In this document: positions 6,358 through 11,663 of the stretch, in pieces
Layout: every line of letters starts with the position of its first letter
Position numbering within the stretch: the stretch's first letter is position 1
Source: an uncultured Lachnospiraceae bacterium
GTDB taxonomy: Bacteria; Bacillota; Clostridia; Lachnospirales; Lachnospiraceae
Direction of reading: 5' to 3'
Length of the DNA stretch: 13,089 nucleotides
Assembly (NCBI GenBank): GCA_910585625.1
Contig: CAJUFQ010000053.1
Span: forward strand, 1 to 13,089
Program-made: the position numbers and the translations under genes
Notes under the pieces: model-generated
Database searches by the model: none
Told to the model about the DNA's origin: nothing
Seen by the model: only the letters and a program-made list of their open reading frames with translations

Positions 6358-6386
6358 ATTATAGCAGATTATGGGTGGCTTTGCAA
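6358..6386 (-). promoter_or_regulatory. Late promoter for scaffold and capsid
   Basis: On the - strand TTGCAA (6381-6386) and a consensus TATAAT (6358-6363) are separated by 17 bp. Transcription would start near 6351, leaving a leader of about 155 nt before the scaffold ATG. The -10 overlaps one arm of a 10-bp inverted repeat (6360-6369). Confidence 0.7.
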
Positions 6387-6440
6387 CGCTTATTTCGCGC
6401 GCGTTATAGTGTCATTAAATTCTTTCTTGCATCTGCTATA
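6360..6440. repeat. 10-bp inverted repeat at the late promoter
   Basis: TATAGCAGAT (6360-6369) and ATCTGCTATA (6431-6440) are exact reverse complements with centres 71 bp apart. One arm covers the -10 of the late promoter, the other lies upstream of its -35. Such a pair could be operator half-sites; no binding protein is known. Confidence 0.55.
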
Positions 6441-6454
6441 CGTTCAGGTTTTGC

Positions 6455-6643
6455 CTAAATCAACGGCGAATTTACACTTTTTTGCGCATTTCCCTCTGGT
6501 ATATTTACTTCCAGATAGGCACGCCTGTAACGCCCATTTCCAACCTTTTCTGCCTTGCACGACTTAGTTATCGGTTTTAGCAATTTAAGCACTGTATGGA
6601 GCTCCTGCGGCTCCTCATAGCTTATTTTTACCTTTACTGCCAT
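6455..6643 (-). CDS. Small hypothetical phage/ICE protein (62 aa)
   Basis: A 62-aa protein: MAVKVKISYEEPQELHTVLKLLKP, then a cysteine (CKAEK), then GNGRYRRAYLEVNI. The pattern of an N-terminal strand VKISYE, a helix with ELxxVLxLL, and a C-terminal RYRRAYLE strand recurs in small uncharacterised proteins on Firmicutes phages and integrative elements. The start ATG shares one base with the upstream stop (TAATG), so translation is coupled. It is the last gene before the late promoter. No function is known to me. Confidence 0.65.
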   Translation of the reverse strand: MAVKVKISYEEPQELHTVLKLLKPITKSCKAEKVGNGRYRRAYLEVNIPEGNAQKSVNSPLI

Positions 6644-6834
6644 TATACCACACTGCCTCCCTTCATTTCAACCAGCAGCGGCCTTTCCCTGTCTACCAAC
6701 CCAAACAGCAGCCTGTAAAATGCATTTAAGTCCGGGCAGTCCCGGCTTTCTGCCAGAACCATGTACTTGCACCCCGCGTAGGTGTCAGCCCCCATCCCCC
6801 TTAAGACCTGCATCATCTCCATGGTTTCCTTCAT
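6643..6834 (-). CDS. Small hypothetical protein (63 aa)
   Basis: A 63-aa frame: MKETMEMMQVLRGMGADTYAG, then LNAYFYRLL-like helical sequence (actual residues LNAFYRLLFGLVDRER), ending GGSVV. It overlaps the upstream gene by ATGA and the downstream gene by TAATG, so it sits in a tightly packed operon and is almost certainly translated. I do not recognise a family. The VMKGG-like C-terminus and central CKYMVLAESRDCPD stretch show no catalytic motif. Confidence 0.6.
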   Translation of the reverse strand: MKETMEMMQVLRGMGADTYAGCKYMVLAESRDCPDLNAFYRLLFGLVDRERPLLVEMKGGSVV

Positions 6835-7349
6835 TCCGCACCGCCTTTCCTTGCCTCTATGCCCCTTTTCTCCTGCTTCGGGGCTGCAAATAATATGTAG
6901 TTCTGCATCTCCTCTTTAGCCACCAGATAATGCCCATAGGAAAGCCTGTTATTATGCGCCGCCCCCATAAACCGCTGCTGTTCCCAACTTGCCCATTCCA
7001 GATATTTTTCTGCCTTCTGGTTGCCCTCCCTTGCCATGCATTTTAACTTGATATAGAGGCTGTCCACCTCGGCAACCATCCTCCTGTGCCTTCTCCTGCC
7101 CATGTCCAGCATAATCAGCTTCGGGCAGGTGAGCACGGAAAGGGGGATGCCGTTGTAACGTGCAATCCTGCTTAATTCCATCAATGCCAAGTCCTCCTCG
7201 CCCCGGAAAACCGCAAGCATCAGTTCCGGCGTTACCTCCGCAAAGTAATCCGTTGGCATCCCACCGTGGATCTCAACCAGATTCGGGTATCTGCACCCAT
7301 CATACTTCCCCTCGCGCTTCTCTCTTAAAAATTGTGTGTAATAATCCAT
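6831..7349 (-). CDS. Phage-associated protein with HTH-like segment (172 aa)
   Basis: A 172-aa protein starting at ATG 7349 with a weak purine-rich site (AGGGAATAGG). The segment ELMLAVFRGEEDLALMELSR, continuing IARYNGIPLSVLTCPKLI, has the spacing of an XRE-like helix-turn-helix (helix, ELSRIARYNGIP turn, recognition helix) followed by a basic RRRHRRM stretch. Similar proteins occur in early regions of clostridial prophages; their role is not established. The C-terminal part is helical and ends with a charged tail. The stop overlaps the next start by 4 bp. Confidence 0.6.
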   Translation of the reverse strand: MDYYTQFLREKREGKYDGCRYPNLVEIHGGMPTDYFAEVTPELMLAVFRGEEDLALMELSRIARYNGIPLSVLTCPKLIMLDMGRRRHRRMVAEVDSLYIKLKCMAREGNQKAEKYLEWASWEQQRFMGAAHNNRLSYGHYLVAKEEMQNYILFAAPKQEKRGIEARKGGAE

Positions 7350-7426
7350 AATTTCCTATTCCCTTTCTGCCGGGAACCGTGGTATTATGTATTTGGATTT
7401 TCCTTTCACGGCTCCGGCTGTGCTTT

Positions 7427-7460
7427 GCCCTGTTGGTACTGGTAATACCAATGGGGCGTT
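7427..7460. terminator. 12-bp hairpin between small genes
   Basis: Arms GCCCTGTTGGTA (7427-7438) and TACCAATGGGGC (7446-7457) pair along 12 positions with two G-U pairs and a 7-nt loop. A short GTTTT follows on the + strand only, just before the stop of the 56-aa gene. On the - strand no U-run follows, so there it might act as an RNA-processing or attenuation structure. Direction of action is uncertain. Confidence 0.5.
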
Positions 7461-7631
7461 TTAATATGTCGTGATATCTCCTGTGACACCAATACGCATA
7501 CCTTCCCGGCTAACTGTTGCAAAACCGTCAATATACCTTTGCATGATGTCAAGCGTCACTTTCATCTCACCCAGATTGTTGTTGATTCCTTCCAGTGCAT
7601 CCACCAGTCGGGTTAATAATTCTTCGTTCAT
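7461..7631 (-). CDS. Small hypothetical protein (56 aa)
   Basis: A 56-aa frame starting at ATG 7631 behind AAGGAG with 6-nt spacing. It reads MNEELLTRLVDALEGINNNL, then GEMKVTLDIMQRYIDG, and ends RIGVTGDITTY. The first 30 residues form a regular amphipathic helix, suggesting oligomerisation or protein contact. The strong ribosome site and position in the operon support translation. I do not recognise a family. The iteron-like repeats lie between this gene and the helicase gene. Confidence 0.7.
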   Translation of the reverse strand: MNEELLTRLVDALEGINNNLGEMKVTLDIMQRYIDGFATVSREGMRIGVTGDITTY

Positions 7632-7644
7632 GTGTTCTCCTTTC

Positions 7645-7838
7645 TTACTCGTTGACTTTCCTATATACAGTAACTAAACCAACTAACACGGTGAAAACCC
7701 TTTATTTATGCGGCTCCTGCGTACTCGTTGCCCCATCCAGTACGACACATCCGTACTTGTTGATTTTCTTCGTATTCGTTGACACCCCTCTAGTACGCCA
7801 AACCCTTATAAATACTTAGTTTTTATCGTACTCGTTGG
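7645..7838. repeat. Iteron-like repeat cluster, putative replication origin
   Basis: Five direct copies of a GTACTCGTTGA-type motif (- strand TCAACGAGTACG) lie at 7645-7655, 7721-7731, 7753-7763, 7772-7782 and 7828-7838, with one or two changes each. Shorter AGTACG half-sites in the opposite orientation occur at 7739-7744 and 7792-7797; the first forms an inverted repeat with CGTACT at 7752-7757. The cluster directly follows the helicase gene and its last copy lies within that gene's 3' end. Repeated sites beside a replication gene are typical of iteron origins. Confidence 0.7.
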
Positions 7839-8859
7839 ATTTTCCCGTGGCTATAAGAGATATAAAATATCTTTTAGGGTTAAAACCAATCGACCACGTT
7901 TTAATTTTCCCATCACGCTTTAAATCAGTCTTGGCATTTTTAAGGGCATTTTTGCTTATACTCATAGCTGCCGCCATTTCGTCCAGATCTGCAATCTCCT
8001 TTTCACCATCTTTCAGAAATTCCAGTATGAACTCTTTTGCTTCATCCCTCTGCGGCTTCTGCCTTGAATTGTAGTCAATTTCCGTCACAAAATCCTTGTC
8101 TTTTTTATCTGTATATCCTTTGAAACAGACAACTTCATCATCAATAGCATAAAGGATTGTATTACCCGTCTGCCCATAATTTGACTTCTCATGTGACAGA
8201 TAACGAATACCCGGCTCGTTTGTTTCCCCTGCCATGATTACAGAACGGCTTATGTCCCAAATGTCGGCACTGTCAGCAATCCGCTTTCTTCCCCACACAC
8301 CTGACTGTTTATTTGCATGTTCCACAATCAAAAAGGTTACCCCATACTTTTCGCCATATCCGATTAGCGGCGCAAGGCAATTTCTCATAGCATTTCTATC
8401 ACCCATTCGCATATCCGGCGGCACAAAGGCCTGAATCGGGTCAAAAATGCATAATGCCGGACGGTACTTGTCCAAAAGCCGCTCTAAGAACGGACTGTTA
8501 AATTTAACATCTTTGAATCGTTCATCAGCGATATCTATTGAAAAAATATTCTCCAATTTTGCTCCGTTCTTCCTCAATCTCCGCTTGAGCGTGTACTCAA
8601 ATGAATCCTCTGCCGAAAAGAACATCACCTTTTGTGGATCACCGCCACCAAAACCATCCGGAAGAAAATTCTCCAAAAATGTCCTTCTACCACTGCTGAT
8701 ATCTGCTGCACATGAACACCACGCTGTTGTCTTTCCGCTTCCCCCATCCCCAGCAAATGAAGTAATCTGGTATCGGGGTACATAATTAGGGATGAGCCAA
8801 TCCGGCTCTTTTTCCTCTGCTTTATCCATAGATACCATCTCTAAACTATGGTTCTTCAT
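7816..8859 (-). CDS. RepA-like RecA-fold replicative helicase
   Basis: A 347-aa protein using ATG 8859, behind GGAGAG 9 nt upstream; the frame extends to a TTG at 8913 that lacks a ribosome site. It belongs to the RepA/AAA_25 hexameric helicase group: Walker A GDGGSGKT (37-44), SAED (82-85), Walker B LCIFDPIQ (136-143), and IVEHANK (178-184) as the sensor-like motif. The C-terminal 80 residues (DLDEMAAAMSISKNALKNAK) form a winged-helix DNA-binding domain. In plasmids and satellites such proteins unwind the origin. The iteron-like repeats overlapping its 3' end are the likely binding sites. No separate primase is visible, so priming may rely on the host or helper phage. Confidence 0.85.
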   Translation of the reverse strand: MKNHSLEMVSMDKAEEKEPDWLIPNYVPRYQITSFAGDGGSGKTTAWCSCAADISSGRRTFLENFLPDGFGGGDPQKVMFFSAEDSFEYTLKRRLRKNGAKLENIFSIDIADERFKDVKFNSPFLERLLDKYRPALCIFDPIQAFVPPDMRMGDRNAMRNCLAPLIGYGEKYGVTFLIVEHANKQSGVWGRKRIADSADIWDISRSVIMAGETNEPGIRYLSHEKSNYGQTGNTILYAIDDEVVCFKGYTDKKDKDFVTEIDYNSRQKPQRDEAKEFILEFLKDGEKEIADLDEMAAAMSISKNALKNAKTDLKRDGKIKTWSIGFNPKRYFISLIATGKSNEYDKN

Positions 8860-8918
8860 TTGCCGGAACTCTCCACGGTCAAAAACGGCTGGGGGATTCT
8901 TGCCGCCCTGCAATCGTT

Positions 8919-9287
8919 CTAATTGCCGGTCAATATCTGCAATTTCTGAATCAATAACCTCTTTTTCTGTTTTAGAAGTTCCACTTCTTCCTGCGTTTTC
9001 CGTCTTTCCTCACCTTCTTTCTGTCTTTTCCCCCATTGCTTTTCACATTCCAGCCTGTACCAGTGCGCCACAGGCTTAATCTCGGCTTTATAGGCTGCTT
9101 CATACTCCGCAACCCAGTTTTCATAATACTGCCTTGCCCTGCTGCATCCGGCCTGTTCAAGTGCAGATATCGCCTGTTCGGAGAATCCGGGGCAGCTAAT
9201 CTCATTGGAATAGATGCTCCTAATGAACCCCTCCGTCAGTCGCATCCCTGGCCGGATGCCCGCAAGCAGTTCCTCTCTGGATGCCAT
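8919..9287 (-). CDS. Hypothetical protein with C-terminal coiled coil (122 aa)
   Basis: A 122-aa protein with GGAGGG 8 nt upstream of ATG 9287, directly abutting the stop of the excisionase-like gene. The N-terminal half (LLAGIRPGMRLTEGFIRSIY, then FSEQAISALEQAGCSRARQYYE) is helical, possibly a small DNA-binding fold. The C-terminal third (QWGKRQKEGEERRKTQEEVE through LLIQKLQ) is a charged coiled coil. It precedes the helicase gene, so a role in replication, for example as loader or origin co-factor, is possible but only positional. Family not recognised. Confidence 0.7.
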   Translation of the reverse strand: MASREELLAGIRPGMRLTEGFIRSIYSNEISCPGFSEQAISALEQAGCSRARQYYENWVAEYEAAYKAEIKPVAHWYRLECEKQWGKRQKEGEERRKTQEEVELLKQKKRLLIQKLQILTGN

Positions 9288-9473
9288 CTAATTGCCCTCC
9301 GGTTCCCCAGCATTCAGGTAATCCACCAGCCTGTCCCAGTTCAGGAGGAACTTATTCCCTGCCTTAATATGTACAATTTGACGGTTGATGCACATCTTCC
9401 GCAGCCTATCATATGAGATGCCTGTCCGGCTGGCTGCTTCCTTAAGCGTTACCATCTGTACTACCTGTTCCAT
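9288..9473 (-). CDS. Excisionase-like HTH protein
   Basis: A 61-aa protein. I chose ATG 9473 because GGAGGG lies 7 nt upstream; earlier ATG and TTG codons in frame lack a site. The sequence MVTLKEAASRTGISYDRLRK followed by INRQIVHIKAGNKFLLN and LVDYLN is the excisionase-type MerR-like winged helix (HTH_17): TLKEAA helix, GISYDRLR recognition helix, IKAGNKFLLN wing. It would bind DNA at the attachment region to bias the integrase towards excision, or act as a regulator. Repeats near the integrase start (11568-11661) are candidate targets, which is inference. Confidence 0.75.
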   Translation of the reverse strand: MEQVVQMVTLKEAASRTGISYDRLRKMCINRQIVHIKAGNKFLLNWDRLVDYLNAGEPEGN

Positions 9474-9609
9474 CTGTTTTCCCTCCATTCTGCCGCGCTT
9501 TGCCAATCATACGCATAATCTCATTGTGGCGTTGCATGAACTCTTTGCTTCCTACGCCAAGCCGTTTTTCTTCTGCTTCTACCATTGCGTCAAGTTCTTC
9601 CTCCGTCAT
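9442..9609 (-). CDS. Small hypothetical acidic-helical protein
   Basis: A frame reading MTEEELDAMVEAEEKRLGVG, then EFMQRHNEIMRMIGKARQNG, with a low-complexity tail KTDGTGSTDGNA. I prefer ATG 9609 (55 aa) because it is 7 nt past the stop of the upstream gene with AAGGTAG before it. In-frame ATGs at 9630 and 9693 lack a ribosome site and overlap that gene. The stop lies 32 bp inside the next gene's start. No family is recognised. The acidic helical N-terminus and glycine-rich tail suggest a small protein-binding factor. Confidence 0.55.
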   Translation of the reverse strand: MTEEELDAMVEAEEKRLGVGSKEFMQRHNEIMRMIGKARQNGGKTDGTGSTDGNA

Positions 9610-9616
9610 AAAATCA

Positions 9617-9922
9617 CTACCTTCTTCCATTGTCAAACGGTTCTGTAACGCTCCTGATTTTAATTTTTCTCTCTGGCCCCTCTGGAATCTCATAGATATT
9701 TTTCACATATTCCTCTGACACCATGAACGGCGTTTCTCCGTCCTCACAGTCGGGATTGTAAACCACATCAACACCGATAGTCACGTTGTCAATTGTCCGC
9801 TCCAAGCCTATCATCATGCCGCTATCATCTGCATTGATTCCTGTGAGAACCTCCGCTACTGTGAACCCCTCTAATAACTTCTCATTTACCTCTGCATAAT
9901 CTCTGAATACTTTCTTTGCCAT
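9617..9922 (-). CDS. Hypothetical protein (101 aa)
   Basis: A 101-aa protein with ATG 9922 behind AAGGAG at 8-nt spacing; an ATG 24 bp earlier is less well placed. The sequence runs MAKKVFRDYAEVNEKLLEGF, TVAEVLTGINADDSGMMIGL, VTIGVDVVYNPDCEDGETPF and ends RSVTEPFDNGRR. It is acidic with alternating strands and a single cysteine, and has no motif I know. It lies in the early - strand operon between the cysteine-rich protein and the small helical gene. Confidence 0.65.
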   Translation of the reverse strand: MAKKVFRDYAEVNEKLLEGFTVAEVLTGINADDSGMMIGLERTIDNVTIGVDVVYNPDCEDGETPFMVSEEYVKNIYEIPEGPERKIKIRSVTEPFDNGRR

Positions 9923-9977
9923 TGTCTGTTCTCCTTTTCTACGCAAAAACTACCCTCGTAGCTTACGATTTTCTTAT

Positions 9978-10142
9978 TTAATTGTTTTCCGTGATAATTT
10001 CATTGTCTTTAGGTCTGTGACCGTTTCTGTACTCATACAGCGCACATTTTTCTACTGTGCAAAGCCGCACTTCCTTAACCTGTCCACAACAACATTCCAG
10101 ACACTTCTTGCGGATTGCTTTCATTGGCGTTAGTTTTGCCAT
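9978..10142 (-). CDS. Small cysteine-rich phage protein (54 aa)
   Basis: A 54-aa frame starting at ATG 10142 behind AAGGAG. It reads MAKLTPMKAIRKKCLECCCG, then EVRLCTVEKCALYEYRNGHR. Six cysteines (C14, C17, C18, C19, C28, C33) and the P-x-KAIRKKCLxCC...VRxC...CxLxxYRxGHRP pattern match a small family common in early regions of clostridial prophages. The arrangement suggests a zinc-binding knuckle; function is unknown. It is the second gene of the - strand operon. Confidence 0.75.
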   Translation of the reverse strand: MAKLTPMKAIRKKCLECCCGQVKEVRLCTVEKCALYEYRNGHRPKDNEIITENN

Positions 10143-10155
10143 GCATTCTCCTTTC

Positions 10156-10359
10156 TTAGTCCTCCAAAATTTCAGTTACATCCACGCCAAGAGCTTGCGC
10201 AATCTTCTGGCCGATTTCATTAGAACATGACTTGCCGCACTTAATATAACTAATCGTAGCTTTGGATACACCGGACAGTTCCGCAAGACGCTTTTGCGTC
10301 ATGTCACGCTTTTCAAGCTCTGTTACAAATTTGATTCTATCAATCCGAACTCTGTTCAC
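10156..10359 (-). CDS. XRE-family HTH regulator (Cro-like)
   Basis: A 67-aa single-domain protein: FVTELEKRDMTQKRLAELSG and VSKATISYIKCGKSCSN give a canonical XRE helix-turn-helix, ending with the last helix IGQKIAQALGVDVTEIL. I prefer GTG 10359, 10 nt after AGGAGG, over GTG 10368, which lies only 1 nt after it. It is first in the early operon, driven by a near-consensus promoter, and faces a longer XRE gene on the other strand. That arrangement is the classic cro/cI switch, in which this gene would be the Cro-like, lytic-direction partner. Confidence 0.82.
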   Translation of the reverse strand: MNRVRIDRIKFVTELEKRDMTQKRLAELSGVSKATISYIKCGKSCSNEIGQKIAQALGVDVTEILED

Positions 10360-10384
10360 CCGTTTCACACCTCCTTCTTTTTGT

Positions 10385-10413
10385 ATTATATCCCAACTTT
10401 ATATTAAAATCAA
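10385..10413 (-). promoter_or_regulatory. Early promoter of the - strand operon
   Basis: On the - strand TTGATT (10408-10413) and TATAAT (10385-10390) are separated by 17 bp, with AGGAGG of the Cro-like gene about 15 bp further on. This is the strongest-looking promoter in the divergent region. Confidence 0.75.
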
Positions 10414-10447
10414 GTATAATTTATTAAAAATATATTATTAGAAATAA

Positions 10448-10494
10448 TTGACTTTTTTATTGAAATCATTTAAACTATGTTTTATCATATAGTT
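10448..10494 (+). promoter_or_regulatory. Repressor promoter with candidate operator
   Basis: TTGAAA (10460-10465) and TATCAT (10483-10488) have a 17-bp spacer; TTGACT (10448-10453) with TAAACT (10471-10476) is a second candidate. The inverted repeat AACTAT (10473-10478) / ATAGTT (10489-10494) flanks the first -10 and is a possible operator for autoregulation. Confidence 0.6.
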
Positions 10495-10518
10495 ACACTT
10501 TGAAAGGTAGGTAATTAT

Positions 10519-11067
10519 ATGGGAGATTTTTCCGTATTGGCAGTAAGAATAAAAGAATTAAGAACATCAATGAAAATGACACAAAAAGAATTTTCTGCAT
10601 TTGTAGGATGTACAGCGGCAACGCTTTCTGCTTATGAAAACGGCTCTAAAAGTCCATCATTGGAAATTATTAAAGGGGTAGCAGAGAAATGTCATGTATC
10701 AATAGATTGGTTATGCGGATTATCAAATAAAAAGAGAAATAATTCTATAGAAACATATAGTGACTTATATGACTACTTATTTACAATAGGTGAAAAAACA
10801 AATCTTCGATTTGAAACAGTATCTTATATTGGTGGATATGACGAACCTATTACTATGCATACACAAGCTATATGGTTTGATAATATTCAAATATGTAATT
10901 TCATGGAAGAATGGCAAAAAATGAAAACTTTACATGATGATGGTTCAATAGATGATGATGTGTATAATCTTTGGATGGAGAAAGTTTTAATTAAAAATCG
11001 GAACCCAAATGAACGTTTAGACGGAAATTTTATTATTCCAAATAATGAAGAATTGCCTTTTGACTGA
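10519..11067 (+). CDS. XRE-family repressor (CI-like)
   Basis: A 182-aa protein with an N-terminal XRE helix-turn-helix (residues about 7-66: IKELRTSMKMTQKEFSAFVG, CTAATLSAYENGSKSP, then ISIDWLCGLS). The C-terminal 110 residues (YDYLFTIGEKTNL, WFDNIQICNFMEEWQKM, NEERLDGNF-like region) show no LexA-type Ser/Lys protease, so induction is unlikely to follow the SOS cleavage route. It may instead respond to a helper-phage antirepressor or ligand, as in PICI Stl repressors; this is inference. The gene is visibly richer in AT than the rest of the element, suggesting separate acquisition. ATG 10519 follows AAAGGTAGG. Confidence 0.82.
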   Translation: MGDFSVLAVRIKELRTSMKMTQKEFSAFVGCTAATLSAYENGSKSPSLEIIKGVAEKCHVSIDWLCGLSNKKRNNSIETYSDLYDYLFTIGEKTNLRFETVSYIGGYDEPITMHTQAIWFDNIQICNFMEEWQKMKTLHDDGSIDDDVYNLWMEKVLIKNRNPNERLDGNFIIPNNEELPFD

Positions 11068-11217
11068 CACCGACCCACCCCAGAACTAGCCCCAGAATTT
11101 CGGGTCTATCCAAATGGGTGCATCCAATCAGATGCAGGGGTGCGGGAAATTTCCGGGAGGGTCTAATCAGCTCCCCCTTTAGTCAAGCCCATTTGGGCTT
11201 CACCTGAACCATGAAAA
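11068..11217. other. Gene-free structured stretch after the repressor
   Basis: No ORF is supportable here. Several dyads are visible: GCATC/GATGC (11120-11124, 11131-11135), GGAAATTTCC (near 11145-11154), and AAGCCCA-TT-TGGGCTT (11185-11200). AGCTCCCC (11170-11177) can pair with GGGGAGCT (11235-11242), and GGGTCTA occurs twice (11102-11108 and 11159-11165). It may include the repressor terminator and the toxin promoter upstream region. None has a proper U-tract. Confidence 0.5.
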
Positions 11218-11223
11218 CATAAT
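11218..11223 (+). promoter_or_regulatory. Candidate toxin promoter -10
   Basis: CATAAT (11218-11223) with a weak TTGGGC (11193-11198) at 19-bp spacing. It overlaps the 12-bp ATAATATGCTTA that recurs inverted at the antisense promoter. The mRNA would start near 11230, giving a leader of about 64 nt. Confidence 0.45.
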
Positions 11224-11293
11224 ATGCTTACCCGGGGAGCTGGGGGACGCGCTTCTCACCCAATCCGAGACCTTGACGGAAAGGGTGGTGCTT

Positions 11294-11380
11294 ATGGTTT
11301 CGTGGAACGACATTTTTACTTTTGTCATCATGCTGATGGCAATACTTACTTACATAGATAACCACAGACATAAGAAATAG
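11294..11380 (+). CDS. Type I toxin, putative holin-like small peptide (28 aa)
   Basis: A 28-aa peptide starting at ATG 11294 with GGGTGG about 5 nt upstream: MVSWNDIFTFVIMLMAILTY followed by the charged tail IDNHRHKK. A short polar N-terminus, one membrane helix (residues about 7-20) and a basic C-terminus are the hallmarks of Fst/TxpA/BsrG-type and 'holin-like' type I toxins, which damage the membrane. The gene ends in a bidirectional hairpin and is faced by a near-consensus - strand promoter about 100 bp downstream, as in type I toxin-antitoxin loci. In the mRNA, CACCC (11257-11261) can pair with GGGTG of the ribosome site (11283-11287), a likely inhibitory leader fold. Confidence 0.75.
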   Translation: MVSWNDIFTFVIMLMAILTYIDNHRHKK

Positions 11381-11478
11381 CCGTCCTGTGCTCTGCAAAG
11401 TTTAGGAACGGCTATTCTTAGCTAATTACTTTATAACGCCGGGTCGGGTGAGTGGCTTCACCTTCCGGCTCCCTTGTT
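11374..11478 (-). ncRNA. Antisense antitoxin RNA of the type I locus
   Basis: A - strand promoter TTGAAA (11508-11513)/17 bp/TATAAT (11485-11490) would start an RNA of about 105 nt near 11478. It contains an internal hairpin (GCCGG/CCGGC outer and GGTGA/TCACC inner arms between 11439 and 11470) and ends at the hairpin 11376-11416, overlapping the 3' end of the toxin gene. Its AAGCCACTCACCC (complement of 11446-11458) can pair with the toxin ribosome site GGGTGGTGCTT (11283-11293), with two bulges. This gives a plausible block of toxin translation like RNAII of the Fst system. Confidence 0.65.
11376..11416. terminator. Bidirectional hairpin ending toxin mRNA and antisense RNA
   Basis: AATAGCCGT (11376-11384) pairs perfectly with ACGGCTATT (11408-11416), extended by CCT/AGG with one bulge. 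U-rich tails are short on both strands (CTTAGC on +, TCTTA on -). It would form the shared 3' end typical of convergent type I toxin-antitoxin RNAs. Confidence 0.6.
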
Positions 11479-11484
11479 AAGCAT

Positions 11485-11513
11485 ATTATAAGCCATCCAT
11501 GCAGGAATTTCAA
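11485..11513 (-). promoter_or_regulatory. Antisense RNA promoter
   Basis: On the - strand TTGAAA (11508-11513) and consensus TATAAT (11485-11490) have a 17-bp spacer. No ORF with a ribosome site follows, which supports a non-coding transcript. It looks much stronger than the toxin promoter, as expected for an antitoxin RNA. Confidence 0.75.
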
Positions 11514-11531
11514 CCCCCAAATGAAAATGCC

Positions 11532-11550
11532 CCGGTACAGACAATACCGG
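11532..11550 (-). terminator. Small GC-rich hairpin
   Basis: CCGGTA (11532-11537) and TACCGG (11545-11550) enclose a 7-nt loop. On the - strand the stem is followed by GGGCATTTTC, a modest U-tract. It could stop - strand transcription coming from the integrase side before the antisense promoter. Confidence 0.5.
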
Positions 11551-11567
11551 AGCCTTTCAGATATACC

Positions 11568-11661
11568 ATAAAGGATTATGATATACATACAACATTGAAC
11601 AGATACAGTATATCACAGTCCTTTATAAAATGCACCCATTTTTAAGAAAGGACTGATAATA
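11568..11661. repeat. Inverted and direct repeats upstream of the integrase
   Basis: Positions 11568-11586 and 11608-11626 are inverted copies of 19 bp matching at 17 positions (core AAAGGA, then TGATATAC), separated by 21 nt. A third partial copy, AAAGGACTGATAATAT, at 11646-11661 is a direct repeat covering the integrase ribosome site. They are candidate binding sites for the excisionase-like protein or repressor, or an RNA structure that hides the ribosome site. Confidence 0.6.
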
Positions 11662-11663
11662 TT

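Noticed and set aside
7645..7838. CRISPR array
   Set aside because: Repeats are only about 11 bp, irregularly spaced and without unique spacers of constant size; they fit iterons.
8447..8785. 112-codon + strand frame opposite the helicase
   Set aside because: Lies over the Walker A/B region of the helicase gene; shadow frame.
9036..9416. 126-codon + strand frame opposite early genes
   Set aside because: Antisense to three packed genes with good ribosome sites; no motif of its own.
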